The notes under the pieces: generated by a model
What the model was told of the DNA's origin: nothing
Seen by the model: only the letters and a program-made list of their open reading frames with translations
Databases searched by the model: none
NCBI RefSeq assembly: GCF_024137865.1
Contig: NZ_CP099960.1
Location: 1,860,001 to 1,924,000, forward strand
From: Moraxella sp. FZFQ2102
GTDB lineage: Bacteria; Pseudomonadota; Gammaproteobacteria; Pseudomonadales; Moraxellaceae
DNA: 64,000 nucleotides
Reading direction: 5' to 3'
Part shown: piece after piece, positions 56,127 to 64,000 of the stretch
Numbering within the stretch: the stretch's first letter is position 1
Layout of the letters: each line of letters begins with the position of its first letter
Made by a program: the position numbers and the translations under genes

Positions 56127-56654
56127 ATGTCAGTATCAATGATTGATCACGAACTGCTAAGCGATGCCGACATCGCTGCCTTGAATGAACGCGGCGTAAC
56201 ATTGCCGCTGCGCTATGATCAGATCAAGCACTATTTGCCACATCGTTATCCATTCATGCTGATCGATCGCGTCACGGCAGTGCGCTGTGATGAGTGGATC
56301 ACAGGCTACAAGAATATCAGTATCAATGAAGAGCTGTTCAACGGTCATTTCCCTGACAATCCAATCATGCCGGGTGTGTTGATGGTCGAAGCGATGGCGC
56401 AGCTGTCTGGGATTTTAAGCTTCATCAGTGCAGGTCAGTCATCGGATGATGGCTATCTGTATCTGTTCGCTGGTGTGGATAAGGTGCGTTTTAAGCGTCT
56501 GGTGCAACCGGGGGATCAGCTGGTGATCCGTGCCAAAACCATCATGAATAAGCGCGATATCTATAAATATGCCTGCAGTGCTTATGTCGATGAACAACTG
56601 GTCTGCAGTGCTGAGCTGATGCTTGCGCGCCAAAAAGTTGAACAGATGGGGTAA
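56127..56654 (+). CDS. fabZ: 3-hydroxyacyl-[ACP] dehydratase FabZ
   Basis: Dehydrates beta-hydroxyacyl-ACP in fatty acid synthesis and sets the balance with lipid A, which uses the same hydroxyacyl chains. The 175-residue hot-dog protein carries YLPHRYPFMLIDRVTAVRCD with the catalytic histidine and GHFPDNPIMPGVLMVEAMAQ with the catalytic glutamate. An N-terminal extension of about 30 residues makes it longer than E. coli FabZ (151). It lies between lpxD and lpxA, the usual order. Confidence 0.96.
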   Translation: MSVSMIDHELLSDADIAALNERGVTLPLRYDQIKHYLPHRYPFMLIDRVTAVRCDEWITGYKNISINEELFNGHFPDNPIMPGVLMVEAMAQLSGILSFISAGQSSDDGYLYLFAGVDKVRFKRLVQPGDQLVIRAKTIMNKRDIYKYACSAYVDEQLVCSAELMLARQKVEQMG

Positions 56655-56656
56655 AT

Positions 56657-57430
56657 ATGAGTATTCATCCAACAGCAATTATCGACCCAAGTGCACAAAT
56701 TGACGAAACCGCCACCATCGGTCCATACTGTATCATCGGCAGAAATGCCAAGATCGGTGCGCATACTGTCTTGCGCCGTCATGTCATCATTGGTGAGAAT
56801 ACTACGATTGGCGCACACAATGACATTTATCAATTCGCAAGCGTCGGCGAAAATCCACAGGATCTAAAATACGCAGGCGAAGAGACTTATCTTGAGATCG
56901 GTGATTATAACCGTATTCGTGAGTCTTGCACCATTCACCGCGGCACAGCCCAAGATCACGGCATCACCAAAATCGGCAGCCATAATCTGTTCATGGTCAA
57001 TGTCCATATCGCGCATGACTGCGCGGTCGGTGATTATAATGTGCTTGCCAATAATGTTGGTGTAGCAGGGCATTCACACATCGGTAATCATGTGATCATC
57101 GGCGGTCAGTCAGGTATTCATCAGTTTTGCCGTATTGATGACTACAGCATGATCGGTGGCGCAAGCTTGATACTAAAAGATGTCGCGGCATTCGTCACTG
57201 TCTCTGGTAATCCTGCCAAGACACACGGCCTGAATAAAGAAGGTATGCGCCGCAAGGGCTGGTCTGCTGAGACGATCAAAGCCATTGATAGCGCTTATCG
57301 CGTGATCTTCCGCTCAGGACTACTGCGCGATGAAGCGGTGGAACAGCTAGAAGAGCTGGTCAAAGACGAACCAAAAATTCAGCTATTGATTAACTCGATC
57401 AAAAACAGCGAGCGTGGTCTGATCCGCTGA
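56657..57430 (+). CDS. lpxA: UDP-N-acetylglucosamine acyltransferase
   Basis: First step of lipid A synthesis: moves the hydroxyacyl chain from ACP to UDP-GlcNAc. The 257-residue protein is a left-handed beta-helix with the catalytic histidine in VNVHIAHDCAVGDYNVLANN, plus RESCTIHRGTAQD and SGIHQFCRIDDYSMIGGASL. The C-terminal helical cap ends SIKNSERGLIR. The start lies two bases after the fabZ stop. The operon ends here at a terminator; lpxB and rnhB are not next in line. Confidence 0.97.
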   Translation: MSIHPTAIIDPSAQIDETATIGPYCIIGRNAKIGAHTVLRRHVIIGENTTIGAHNDIYQFASVGENPQDLKYAGEETYLEIGDYNRIRESCTIHRGTAQDHGITKIGSHNLFMVNVHIAHDCAVGDYNVLANNVGVAGHSHIGNHVIIGGQSGIHQFCRIDDYSMIGGASLILKDVAAFVTVSGNPAKTHGLNKEGMRRKGWSAETIKAIDSAYRVIFRSGLLRDEAVEQLEELVKDEPKIQLLINSIKNSERGLIR

Positions 57431-57474
57431 TTTGGCGACAAAAACACCCAAAGACTGCGAATTTTTGCAAAGTA

Positions 57475-57509
57475 AATACCCATAATGCACAATATTATGG
57501 GTATTTTTT
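57475..57509 (+). terminator. Terminator at the end of the envelope cluster
   Basis: AATACCCATAAT / ATTATGGGTATT stem followed by a T run. Confidence 0.82.
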
Positions 57510-57699
57510 CATTTATAAATTGACTTTTTTTGTTTCTTAATTCAAACTATCATTCTAGGTTTTGTAACCTTAATGTAGTTTCAGGGATGTTTTTGTGCCA
57601 ACATGACATGGCAGGACATCTTGGTTATGGACAATGAACATCGACATTGCAAAATAGCAATGTTTGAATTTGATTTTATTTTATTGATTTGGAGGGCTT

Positions 57700-59187
57700 A
57701 TGTCGGCACAACGCGAAAGTTGGTCAGCACGCTCTGGCTTTATTTTGGCAGCCATCGGATCGGCTGTCGGCTTGGGTAACATTTGGCGTTTCCCTTATGT
57801 TTCCTACGAAAACGGTGGCGGTGCGTTTTTTATTCCGTATTTGATTGCACTGGCGACTGCAGGTTTTCCGCTATTGTTCCTAGATTATGTGGTTGGTCAG
57901 CGTTATAAGGGCGCGCCACCGACTGCTTATCGCCGTTTGGTGAAATCTGCTGAAGGCATCGGTTGGTGGCAGGTGGTGGTGTGTACCATCATCGGTATTT
58001 ATTATGCGTCAGTCCTAAGCTGGGCAGGCAGCTATACGGTGTTTGCCTTTGATCAAGCATGGGGCGAAGACACCGAAGGCTTTTTCTTTAACACCTATCT
58101 ACAGAACGCCAGTGAGATGACGATGGCGTATTCATCGGAGCTTCTGATCGGTCTTGTGATCGTTTGGGCGGCGGTGCTGTTGATTATGTATGGTGGTATC
58201 CAAAAAGGCGTTGAGCTGTCGAACAAGATTTTCATCCCGCTATTGGTGGTGATGTTCGGTATCTTGGTTGGCCGTGCGGTGACTTTACCAGGTGCTACCA
58301 TGGGCTTAGATACTTTCTTTAACCCAGATTGGGCGAAGATGGCTGATCCAAAAGTATGGCTAGCGGCTTATGGTCATGTCTTCTTCTCGATGTCGATCGG
58401 CTTTGGTATCATGGTGACTTATGCATCGTATCTGAACCGCAATGCCAACTTGACAGGTTCAGGCTTGGTGGTTGGTTTTGCCAACTCAAGCTTTGAGCTA
58501 TTGGCAGGTATCGGTATCTTCTCGGTGCTTGGCTTTATGGCGCAGGCATCAGGCGTACCAGTATCAGAAGTGGTCTCAGGTGGTATCGGTCTTGCGTTCG
58601 TCGCTTTCCCAAAAATCATCTCTACCATGGGTGATGCAGGCACGATCGTCGGTATCTTGTTCTTTGCTTCATTGACAGTCGCTGGTATCACATCAATGGT
58701 ATCGATCCTACAAGTGCCAATCTCAGCAGTGCAGGATAAATTTGGCTGGTCAAAAAACAAAGCCGTCACCATCGTGGGTCTGGGCTCAGCGATCGTTTCT
58801 ATCGCGCTATTTGGCACAAAGAACGCCATCACTTTCGTCGATGTCATCGATAACTTCGCGAACAACATCGGCATCGTGCTAGGTGCAATCCTATCGATCA
58901 TCTGGGTAACATGGCTAAACCGCCGTTTACTACCGACTTTGATCAATCACATCAACGCAATCTCAAGTGTGAAGGTTGGCTTTGTGTGGTCATTCATGCT
59001 GACCGTGGTGACGCCAGTGGTCTTGATCGTTACTTTGGCATTGTCGCTACAGACGCTATTCACTGAAGGTTATGGCGGCTATCCGACGATGACGCAAGTG
59101 ATCTTTGGTTGGGGTGTGGTGATTTTGGCTGCCTTGGCTGCTTTGATTCTTCCAAGTGTCAAAGGTCATGAAACGCACGAAAAATAA
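57700..59187 (+). CDS. Sodium-dependent amino-acid transporter, NSS family (MetP/MhsT-like)
   Basis: A 495-residue inner-membrane symporter of the LeuT/SNF family. The N-terminal signature is AAIGSAVGLGNIWRFPYVSY followed by ENGGGAFFIPYLIALATAGF, the Na+ and substrate site of helix 1. About 11-12 helices are expected. It is directly followed by a MetS-type small protein, an association known for methionine/alanine importers (MetPS), so methionine or alanine is the most likely substrate, by context. GGAGGGCTT sets the start. The region before it (about 270 bases) holds only the preceding terminator and AT-rich sequence. Confidence 0.92.
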   Translation: MSAQRESWSARSGFILAAIGSAVGLGNIWRFPYVSYENGGGAFFIPYLIALATAGFPLLFLDYVVGQRYKGAPPTAYRRLVKSAEGIGWWQVVVCTIIGIYYASVLSWAGSYTVFAFDQAWGEDTEGFFFNTYLQNASEMTMAYSSELLIGLVIVWAAVLLIMYGGIQKGVELSNKIFIPLLVVMFGILVGRAVTLPGATMGLDTFFNPDWAKMADPKVWLAAYGHVFFSMSIGFGIMVTYASYLNRNANLTGSGLVVGFANSSFELLAGIGIFSVLGFMAQASGVPVSEVVSGGIGLAFVAFPKIISTMGDAGTIVGILFFASLTVAGITSMVSILQVPISAVQDKFGWSKNKAVTIVGLGSAIVSIALFGTKNAITFVDVIDNFANNIGIVLGAILSIIWVTWLNRRLLPTLINHINAISSVKVGFVWSFMLTVVTPVVLIVTLALSLQTLFTEGYGGYPTMTQVIFGWGVVILAALAALILPSVKGHETHEK

Positions 59188-59197
59188 GGAGTGAGCC

Positions 59198-59326
59198 ATG
59201 AGTTCTACAGCATTGATTGTCATGATCGTGGCGATGATCGCGATTTGGGGCGGTTTGATTTTATCATCCATTCATCTGATCAAAAATCCAGATATTGATT
59301 TGGATAAAGTGCCTGCCGATCATTGA
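59198..59326 (+). CDS. metS: MetS family NSS transporter small subunit
   Basis: A 42-residue protein with one transmembrane helix: starts MSSTALIVMIVAMIAIWGGL, continues ILSSIHLIKNPDIDLDKVPA and ends DH. This is the MetS small-subunit pattern: helix, then a short polar tail. It lies 10 bases behind the transporter with AAGGAGTGAGCC upstream, so it is cotranscribed. In Corynebacterium MetS is needed with MetP for methionine and alanine uptake; the same role here is inference by family. Confidence 0.88.
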   Translation: MSSTALIVMIVAMIAIWGGLILSSIHLIKNPDIDLDKVPADH

Positions 59327-59339
59327 TCTTATCGGTTAC

Positions 59340-59377
59340 AAAAACACGCCAAGTGCTGCATTTGGCGTGTTTTTTTA
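59340..59377 (+). terminator. Terminator of the NSS/metS operon
   Basis: AAAACACGCCAA / TTGGCGTGTTTT stem with an 8-9-base loop and a T7 run. Confidence 0.85.
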
Positions 59378-59611
59378 TTTGGGGTGGATTTACTTTATTA
59401 TCATAGATTTGGCTGTTTTGAAAATTAAGAAAAACTTTTTAAAATATGATGATTTTTAACAAGATTTGTCATGGTAAGGTACATAGTCTGATAGATGATT
59501 CTGGACGAAATTGACAATAATTTTAAATGATTAAAAATCAAAAATCTAAAAATTCGCAAAATGTTTGTACAGCCTATTTATTTCATCGTCATCTAGTGGT
59601 ACAATTTTATC

Positions 59612-59629
59612 AATTTACAGTTGTAAATT
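59612..59629. promoter_or_regulatory. 18-base perfect palindrome, possible operator
   Basis: AATTTACA-GT-TGTAAATT lies 6 bases after a TACAAT box (59600-59605) and 50 bases before the start codon of the CoA-transferase. Its position over the expected transcription start would suit a dimeric repressor. No cognate regulator is adjacent. Confidence 0.5.
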
Positions 59630-59679
59630 TTTCGTTTTACCAAGTTTTTGGATAAAACAATATCATTAGGAGTATTATT

Positions 59680-61206
59680 ATGTCTATCGATCGTATTCGT
59701 CATGCAGGTCTGCGTGACAAGGTAATGAGTGCAGAGCAAGCTGCAGAATTTGTCAAAGATGGCATGAATCTTGCCATCACTGGTTTTACTGGCGCAGGCT
59801 ATCCAAAAGCCTTGCCAACTGCCATCGCAAACAAAGCTAAAGAAGCACACGCACGCGGCGAAAAATTCAGCATCGGTATGGTAACAGGCGCATCAACCGC
59901 CCCTGAGTGTGATGGCGTCTTGGCAGAAGCGAACGCGGTACATTTCCGCTCACCATTCCAATCAGATCCTACCTTGCGCAACAACATCAACGCAGGCCGT
60001 ACCGCTTATCAAGATATGCACCTGTCGCATGTCGAGCAGCAAATGCGTCAAGGTTTCTATGGCGAATTTGACATCGCCATCGTTGAAGCGTCAGGCATCA
60101 CCGAAGAAGGTCACATCATCCCTGCGATGGGTATCGGTCATGCAGTAGAAGCGATCAAATCAGCTAAGCAAGTAATCATCGAAGTGAATGCTGCACAAAA
60201 TGTTGGCCTAGAAGGTATGCATGATGTGTATGGTGAAGTGGGCTTGCCGCCACATCGTAAGCCAATCCCATTGGTCGGTGCTTTTGACCGTATCGGTACG
60301 CCATACATCGAGTGCGCTCAAGACAAAGTTGCGGCAATCGTCCTAACCAACGGTGGTGACCGTAACTCAAAATTCGCTGATCCTGATGATGTCTCAATGC
60401 GTATCGCAGCGCAAATCATCGATTTCCTTGACCATGAAGTCAAAGCAGGTCGCCTACCTAAGAGCCTATTGCCACTACAATCAGGCGTGGGTAATGTCGC
60501 GAATGCGGTGATGGCAGGTCTGTTAGATGCACCATTTGAAGATTTGACCGGTTACACCGAAGTACTACAAGACGGTATGCTGGATCTGATTTTGGCTGGT
60601 AAGATGAAGCACGCATCAGCGACTGCATTGTCATTTAGCCCAGATGCACTACAACGCTTCAATGACAATATCGAATTCCTGCGCGATAAGCTGATCCTAC
60701 GCCCAATGGAAATCAGCAACAACCCAGAAATTATCCGCCGTCTTGGTATCATCGGCATGAACGCGATGATCGAAGCGGATATCTATGGTAATGTGAACTC
60801 AACCCATGTCATGGGTACCAAGATGATGAACGGTATCGGTGGTTCGGGCGACTTTACCCGTAACGGCTTCTTCTCGTTCTATGTCAGTCCATCGACCGCA
60901 AAAGGCGGCGCGATTTCATCAATCGTCCCAATGGTCAGCCACCACGACCACACCGAGCATGATGTGATGTTCATCGTCACCGAACAAGGTATGGCAGATC
61001 TGCGCGGTAAAGCACCTAAGCAACGCGCTAAGCTAATTATCGAAAACTGTTCACACCCAGATTATCGCGATATGCTGCGTGATTACTACGATCGCGCGTT
61101 GGCAGCGAGCGAAAAAGCAGGCGGCATCCACACGCCACACATTCTGCTTGAAGCACTGTCATGGCATCAGCGTTTCGTTGAAACTGGTGATATGCGTATC
61201 AAATAA
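59680..61206 (+). CDS. Acetyl-CoA hydrolase/succinyl-CoA:acetate CoA-transferase family protein
   Basis: A 508-residue class I CoA-transferase. It has an N-terminal NLAITGFTGAGYPKALPTAI and the central pattern LQSGVGNVANAVMAGLLDAP, with the catalytic glutamate in GYTEVLQDGMLDL near residue 295, as in Acetobacter AarC and E. coli ScpC. VSHHDHTEHDVMFIVTEQGM in the C-terminal half is also typical. It moves CoA between acetate and succinate (or propionate), or hydrolyses acetyl-CoA; the exact acceptor is not fixed by sequence. The strong AGGAGTATTATT ribosome-binding site and C-rich optimal codons suggest high expression. It ends at a strong terminator. Confidence 0.92.
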   Translation: MSIDRIRHAGLRDKVMSAEQAAEFVKDGMNLAITGFTGAGYPKALPTAIANKAKEAHARGEKFSIGMVTGASTAPECDGVLAEANAVHFRSPFQSDPTLRNNINAGRTAYQDMHLSHVEQQMRQGFYGEFDIAIVEASGITEEGHIIPAMGIGHAVEAIKSAKQVIIEVNAAQNVGLEGMHDVYGEVGLPPHRKPIPLVGAFDRIGTPYIECAQDKVAAIVLTNGGDRNSKFADPDDVSMRIAAQIIDFLDHEVKAGRLPKSLLPLQSGVGNVANAVMAGLLDAPFEDLTGYTEVLQDGMLDLILAGKMKHASATALSFSPDALQRFNDNIEFLRDKLILRPMEISNNPEIIRRLGIIGMNAMIEADIYGNVNSTHVMGTKMMNGIGGSGDFTRNGFFSFYVSPSTAKGGAISSIVPMVSHHDHTEHDVMFIVTEQGMADLRGKAPKQRAKLIIENCSHPDYRDMLRDYYDRALAASEKAGGIHTPHILLEALSWHQRFVETGDMRIK

Positions 61207-61221
61207 TCTGCTATCATTAGC

Positions 61222-61254
61222 AAAACCGCCCGAAAGTTTTCGGGCGGTTTTTTG
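61222..61254. terminator. Strong bidirectional terminator
   Basis: AAAACCGCCCGAAA / TTTTCGGGCGGTTTT hairpin between the convergent CoA-transferase and metY genes, with a T run. Confidence 0.88.
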
Positions 61255-61317
61255 TTTATGGGAATGATAAACGCATTGCAATCAATGGTTTTTGTGGATT
61301 GGGTTGGTATTGATTGA

Positions 61318-62595
61318 TTATACCTTATCCAATGCCTGCGCCAAATCTGCAATCAAATCATCGATATGTTCAATGCCGATTGATAAGCGTACCATATCCT
61401 CGCTCACGCCAGCAGATTTTAGCTCTTCGGCATTGAGTTGGCGATGTGTTGTTGTGGCAGGGTGACAAGCTAGGCTTTTTGCATCACCAATATTGACTAA
61501 GCGGGTAAATAGCTGCAGAGCATCAATGAATCGTGTACCGCCAGCTTTACCATCTTTGACCCCAAAAGATAAGATCGCAGATGGTTTACCGCCAAGATAT
61601 TTCACCGCCAGCTGATGCTGTGGATGGTTTGGCAGACCAGCATAATTTACCCAGCTGACTTTTGGATGGTTTTGTAGGTATTCAGCGACTTTTTGGGCGT
61701 TTTCAGTGTGGCGCTCCATGCGTAAATTTAAGGTTTCTAAACCTTGTAAAATTAAAAACGCATTCATGGGGCTGATGGCTGCACCTGTATTACGAAGTGG
61801 TACAACTCGAGCGCGCGCGATATAAGCCGCCTCGCCCAAAGCTTCAACATAATTTACACCATGATAACTTGGGTCGGGCGTGTTGAGTGATTTAAAGCGT
61901 TCAGGATATTTACCCCATGGGAATTTACCACTATCAACGATTATGCCGCCAATACTGGTGCCGTGACCGCCGATGTATTTGGTCAAAGAATGTACAACAA
62001 TATCAGCACCATGCTCAAAAGGCTTAAGAAGTGCAGGCGTGGCAACGGTATTATCAACAATGACTGGTACGCCATATTCGTGCGCAATGGCGCTGATGGC
62101 AGTCAAATCTACAATATTACCCAAGGGATTGCCGATAGATTCGACAAAGATTAGCTTGGTTTTATCATCAATTTTATCGCGTATTTGTTCTGGTTGATTA
62201 CCATCAAAGAATCTTACCTCGATGCCTTGTTTTGGCAGGGTATGAGCAAAAAGGTTGTAAGTGCCACCGTATAGCTGACTGACCGAGACAATGTTATCAC
62301 CTGCTTCGGTGATGGTCTGAATGGCATAGGTGATGGCAGCCATGCCTGAGGCTAGGGCTAGACCACCAATCCCACCTTCTAGTGCTGCGACACGCGCCTC
62401 AAGCACAGCGGTGGTTGGGTTCATGATACGGGTATAAATATTGCCTTGTACTTTTAGATCAAATAAATCTGCGCCGTGCTGCGTGTCATCAAAGGCATAA
62501 GAGGTGGTTTGATACATTGGGACGGCAACGGCTTTGGTGGTTGGGTCAGGGCTATATCCTGCATGAATGGCAAGGGTTTCATCTTTAAAGCTCAT
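61318..62595 (-). CDS. metY: O-acetylhomoserine sulfhydrylase/aminocarboxypropyltransferase
   Basis: A 425-residue pyridoxal-phosphate enzyme of the Cys/Met metabolism family that makes homocysteine (or methionine) from O-acetylhomoserine and sulfide (or methanethiol). It starts [20 protein letters not shown], with [34 protein letters not shown], the PLP region [20 protein letters not shown] with the Schiff-base lysine, and [14 protein letters not shown]. These forms, and a length over 420, fit MetY better than MetB/MetZ. The ATG at 62595 follows TGGAGTGTATAAC. The leader shares CAACCAATGGAGTGTA with the pheC leader. Confidence 0.93.
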   Translation of the reverse strand: MSFKDETLAIHAGYSPDPTTKAVAVPMYQTTSYAFDDTQHGADLFDLKVQGNIYTRIMNPTTAVLEARVAALEGGIGGLALASGMAAITYAIQTITEAGDNIVSVSQLYGGTYNLFAHTLPKQGIEVRFFDGNQPEQIRDKIDDKTKLIFVESIGNPLGNIVDLTAISAIAHEYGVPVIVDNTVATPALLKPFEHGADIVVHSLTKYIGGHGTSIGGIIVDSGKFPWGKYPERFKSLNTPDPSYHGVNYVEALGEAAYIARARVVPLRNTGAAISPMNAFLILQGLETLNLRMERHTENAQKVAEYLQNHPKVSWVNYAGLPNHPQHQLAVKYLGGKPSAILSFGVKDGKAGGTRFIDALQLFTRLVNIGDAKSLACHPATTTHRQLNAEELKSAGVSEDMVRLSIGIEHIDDLIADLAQALDKV

Positions 62596-62819
62596 GTTAT
62601 ACACTCCATTGGTTGTAAAAATAGTAGAGTCAGTTAAAAGTACACTGTTTGCATAGAATACAAGGCAGGGTTTTATTGTTCGACATTTCAATGATGAGGT
62701 TGAAATAGTATAACGAAAATCATTGGGCTTCTTAATGCTGTTTTGCCACAAGCTTATGAGTGATTTTCATAATCAGTCTAAATTATCAATTATAATTTAT
62801 TAAATAAAATACATTCTCA

Positions 62820-62848
62820 TTGCAATTACTGACAGTTTGGGCTAAGAT
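62820..62848 (+). promoter_or_regulatory. Putative sigma-70 promoter of argC
   Basis: TTGCAA (62820-62825), a 17-base spacer and TAAGAT (62843-62848), 35 bases before the start codon. Confidence 0.55.
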
Positions 62849-62883
62849 TAGGGCGTATTTTTACATTACAATAAGGATTACTC

Positions 62884-63957
62884 ATGTCACAAACCATCTC
62901 AGTTGGTATCGTCGGCGGTACAGGCTATACAGGCGTTGAGCTATTGCGTATCTTGAGCCGCCATCCACAGGTGTCGGTCAAATTTCTGACTTCTCGCAGT
63001 GAAGCGGGCAAAAGCGTCAGTGAAATTTTCCCAAGTCTGCGCGGCGTGTGCGAAGTTGCCTTTAGTGATATGACTGATGAGACGATGGCGCAGATGGGTG
63101 ATGAGTGCGATGTGGTGTTTTTTGCGACGCCGCACGGGGTGGCGATGACACACACGCCTGCACTGGTGGCAAAAGGCGTGAAGGTGATTGATTTGGGTGC
63201 GGATTTTCGCTTACAATCACTTGCCGAATTTGAGCAATGGTACGGCATGGCGCACACTTGCCCAGATGTGCTCAAAGACAGCATCTATGGTTTGACCGAA
63301 GTGACGCGCGATAAGGTAGCGACGGCATCAGTGATCGCTAATCCGGGCTGCTATCCGACGACGGCGATTTTGGGTCTAAAGCCTGTGATCGACACCGAAA
63401 ACAGCCAAAATCAGCCGCTTATCGATGGTCGTATTATCATCGATGCCAAATCAGGCATCTCGGGTGCAGGTCGCCAAGGCAAGCTAGGCATCAGCTATGC
63501 TGAGACGGCGGATAATTTCAGTGCTTATGGCGTGGCAGGACATCGCCACAGCCCAGAGATCGCTCAAGGTGTACAGGCGGTGCTAGGTGCGAATTTTACG
63601 CATAAGATTCGCTTTGTGCCGCATCTGGTACCGATGATTCGCGGTATGCTCAGCACCATTCATGTGCCGCTGTCACAGACGGGCGAGCAGGTGGATTGGC
63701 AAGCGGTGTTTGAAGCGGTATATGTTGATGAATATTTCATCGATGTACTGCCAAAAGGTGCGCTGCCTGATACGCGCTCGGTGCGTGCGTCCAATAAGCT
63801 GCGTATCGCGGTGCATCAAGATGGCGATATGCTGACCATCATTGTAGTGCAGGACAATCTGGTCAAAGGCGCGGCGGGGCAAGCGGTACAAAACATGAAT
63901 GTGATGTGCGGTCTGCCTGAGACGATGGGACTTGAGCTTGTGCCTGTCGTTCCTTGA
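62884..63957 (+). CDS. argC: N-acetyl-gamma-glutamyl-phosphate reductase
   Basis: Third step of arginine synthesis: reduces N-acetylglutamyl phosphate to the semialdehyde with NADPH. The 357-residue protein has the NADP site [20 protein letters not shown], the catalytic cysteine in [36 protein letters not shown] and the histidine region [19 protein letters not shown]. Length and end ([17 protein letters not shown]) are normal. ACAATAAGGATTACTC precedes the ATG. The 288-base region toward metY holds its promoter. After the stop only 43 bases remain, the beginning of a possible terminator. Confidence 0.96.
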   Translation: MSQTISVGIVGGTGYTGVELLRILSRHPQVSVKFLTSRSEAGKSVSEIFPSLRGVCEVAFSDMTDETMAQMGDECDVVFFATPHGVAMTHTPALVAKGVKVIDLGADFRLQSLAEFEQWYGMAHTCPDVLKDSIYGLTEVTRDKVATASVIANPGCYPTTAILGLKPVIDTENSQNQPLIDGRIIIDAKSGISGAGRQGKLGISYAETADNFSAYGVAGHRHSPEIAQGVQAVLGANFTHKIRFVPHLVPMIRGMLSTIHVPLSQTGEQVDWQAVFEAVYVDEYFIDVLPKGALPDTRSVRASNKLRIAVHQDGDMLTIIVVQDNLVKGAAGQAVQNMNVMCGLPETMGLELVPVVP

Positions 63958-64000
63958 GCGTAGTTCTTGATATTAGATGAATAAAAAAGCCAAATTCGTG

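Larger units (their letters stand above)
59327..59679. other. Intergenic region before the acetyl-CoA hydrolase/transferase gene
   Basis: About 350 bases without a gene. It holds the terminator of the NSS operon (59340-59377), a -10-like TACAAT at 59600-59605 and an 18-base palindrome at 59612-59629; otherwise AT-rich sequence with nothing I can assign. Confidence 0.65.

Noticed and set aside
62586..62611. Five-codon upstream frame overlapping the metY start as a regulatory leader peptide
   Set aside because: Its ATG lies within the ribosome-binding motif of metY and it contains no methionine-rich or stalling sequence; kept only as part of the leader-motif finding.
1..64000. Frequent CTTGCC/GGCAAG words as a possible DNA uptake signal
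   Set aside because: They are common inside coding regions and fit Leu-Ala and Gly-Lys codon use; without a count against expectation I cannot support a signal.

Overview
This window looks like a chromosome segment from a gamma-proteobacterium of the family Moraxellaceae, close to Moraxella or Psychrobacter. The evidence is gene content and order (lptE-leuS; uppS-cdsA-dxr-rseP-bamA-lpxD-fabZ-lpxA; an AcrAB/OprM-type lipoprotein-adaptor pump; a DUF333 lipoprotein; an NSS/MetS transporter pair), moderate GC in core genes and AT-rich spacers. This is inference; no 16S gene is present. Most of the window is ordinary, well-packed core genome. I see no prophage, complete insertion sequence, CRISPR array or origin.

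Layout. 0-17.6 kb: lptE (cut by the window edge), leuS, a Spx/ArsC-like protein, an unrecognised protein, a lipoprotein-release ABC transporter (one permease plus LolD), two tandem M20 peptidases of which the exported copy is frameshifted, ppc, a DUF333 lipoprotein, a MarR regulator with a decayed ABC-type membrane protein, DUF3144, metK, DUF2062 and orn. 17.9-24 kb: two pirins (the second frameshifted near its end), a periplasmic cyclohexadienyl dehydratase (pheC), lpxH-ppiB and glnS. 24-32.3 kb: a uracil-DNA-glycosylase-like orphan, ilvD, an AT-rich gap with a palindromic repeat, a BCCT transporter, an unknown protein, a HIT protein, ferredoxin-NADP reductase, trmO, and tRNA-Leu and tRNA-Cys.

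32.8-46.3 kb: a tripartite RND efflux operon preceded by a 12-T tract, an apparently exported M3 oligopeptidase followed by a small secreted protein that resembles a protease prodomain, a WG-repeat secreted protein, a DUF2939 protein, a HerA-like ATPase and an Abi-like gene with an in-frame stop. 46.5-57.4 kb: the pyrH-frr-uppS-cdsA-dxr-rseP-bamA-lpxD-fabZ-lpxA cluster, which joins isoprenoid and phospholipid precursors, outer-membrane protein assembly and lipid A synthesis; skp is missing from its usual place. 57.7-64 kb: an NSS amino-acid transporter with its MetS-type small subunit, an acetyl-CoA hydrolase/CoA-transferase, metY and argC.

Themes. Envelope biogenesis dominates (LptE, Lol, LpxH/D/A, BamA, RseP, CdsA, UppS). 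Methionine/SAM metabolism recurs (metK, metY, likely methionine import by NSS/MetS). Four genes are interrupted in 64 kb (M20 peptidase, ABC-type membrane protein, second pirin, Abi-like), two of them by nonsense codons, which suggests real decay or switching, although indel sequencing errors must be excluded. I did not find a clearly new multi-gene system. The best leads are the exported M3 peptidase with its prodomain-like neighbour, the shared 5'-leader motif, the 12-T tract before the efflux operon, and the A7 frameshift in the M20 peptidase.
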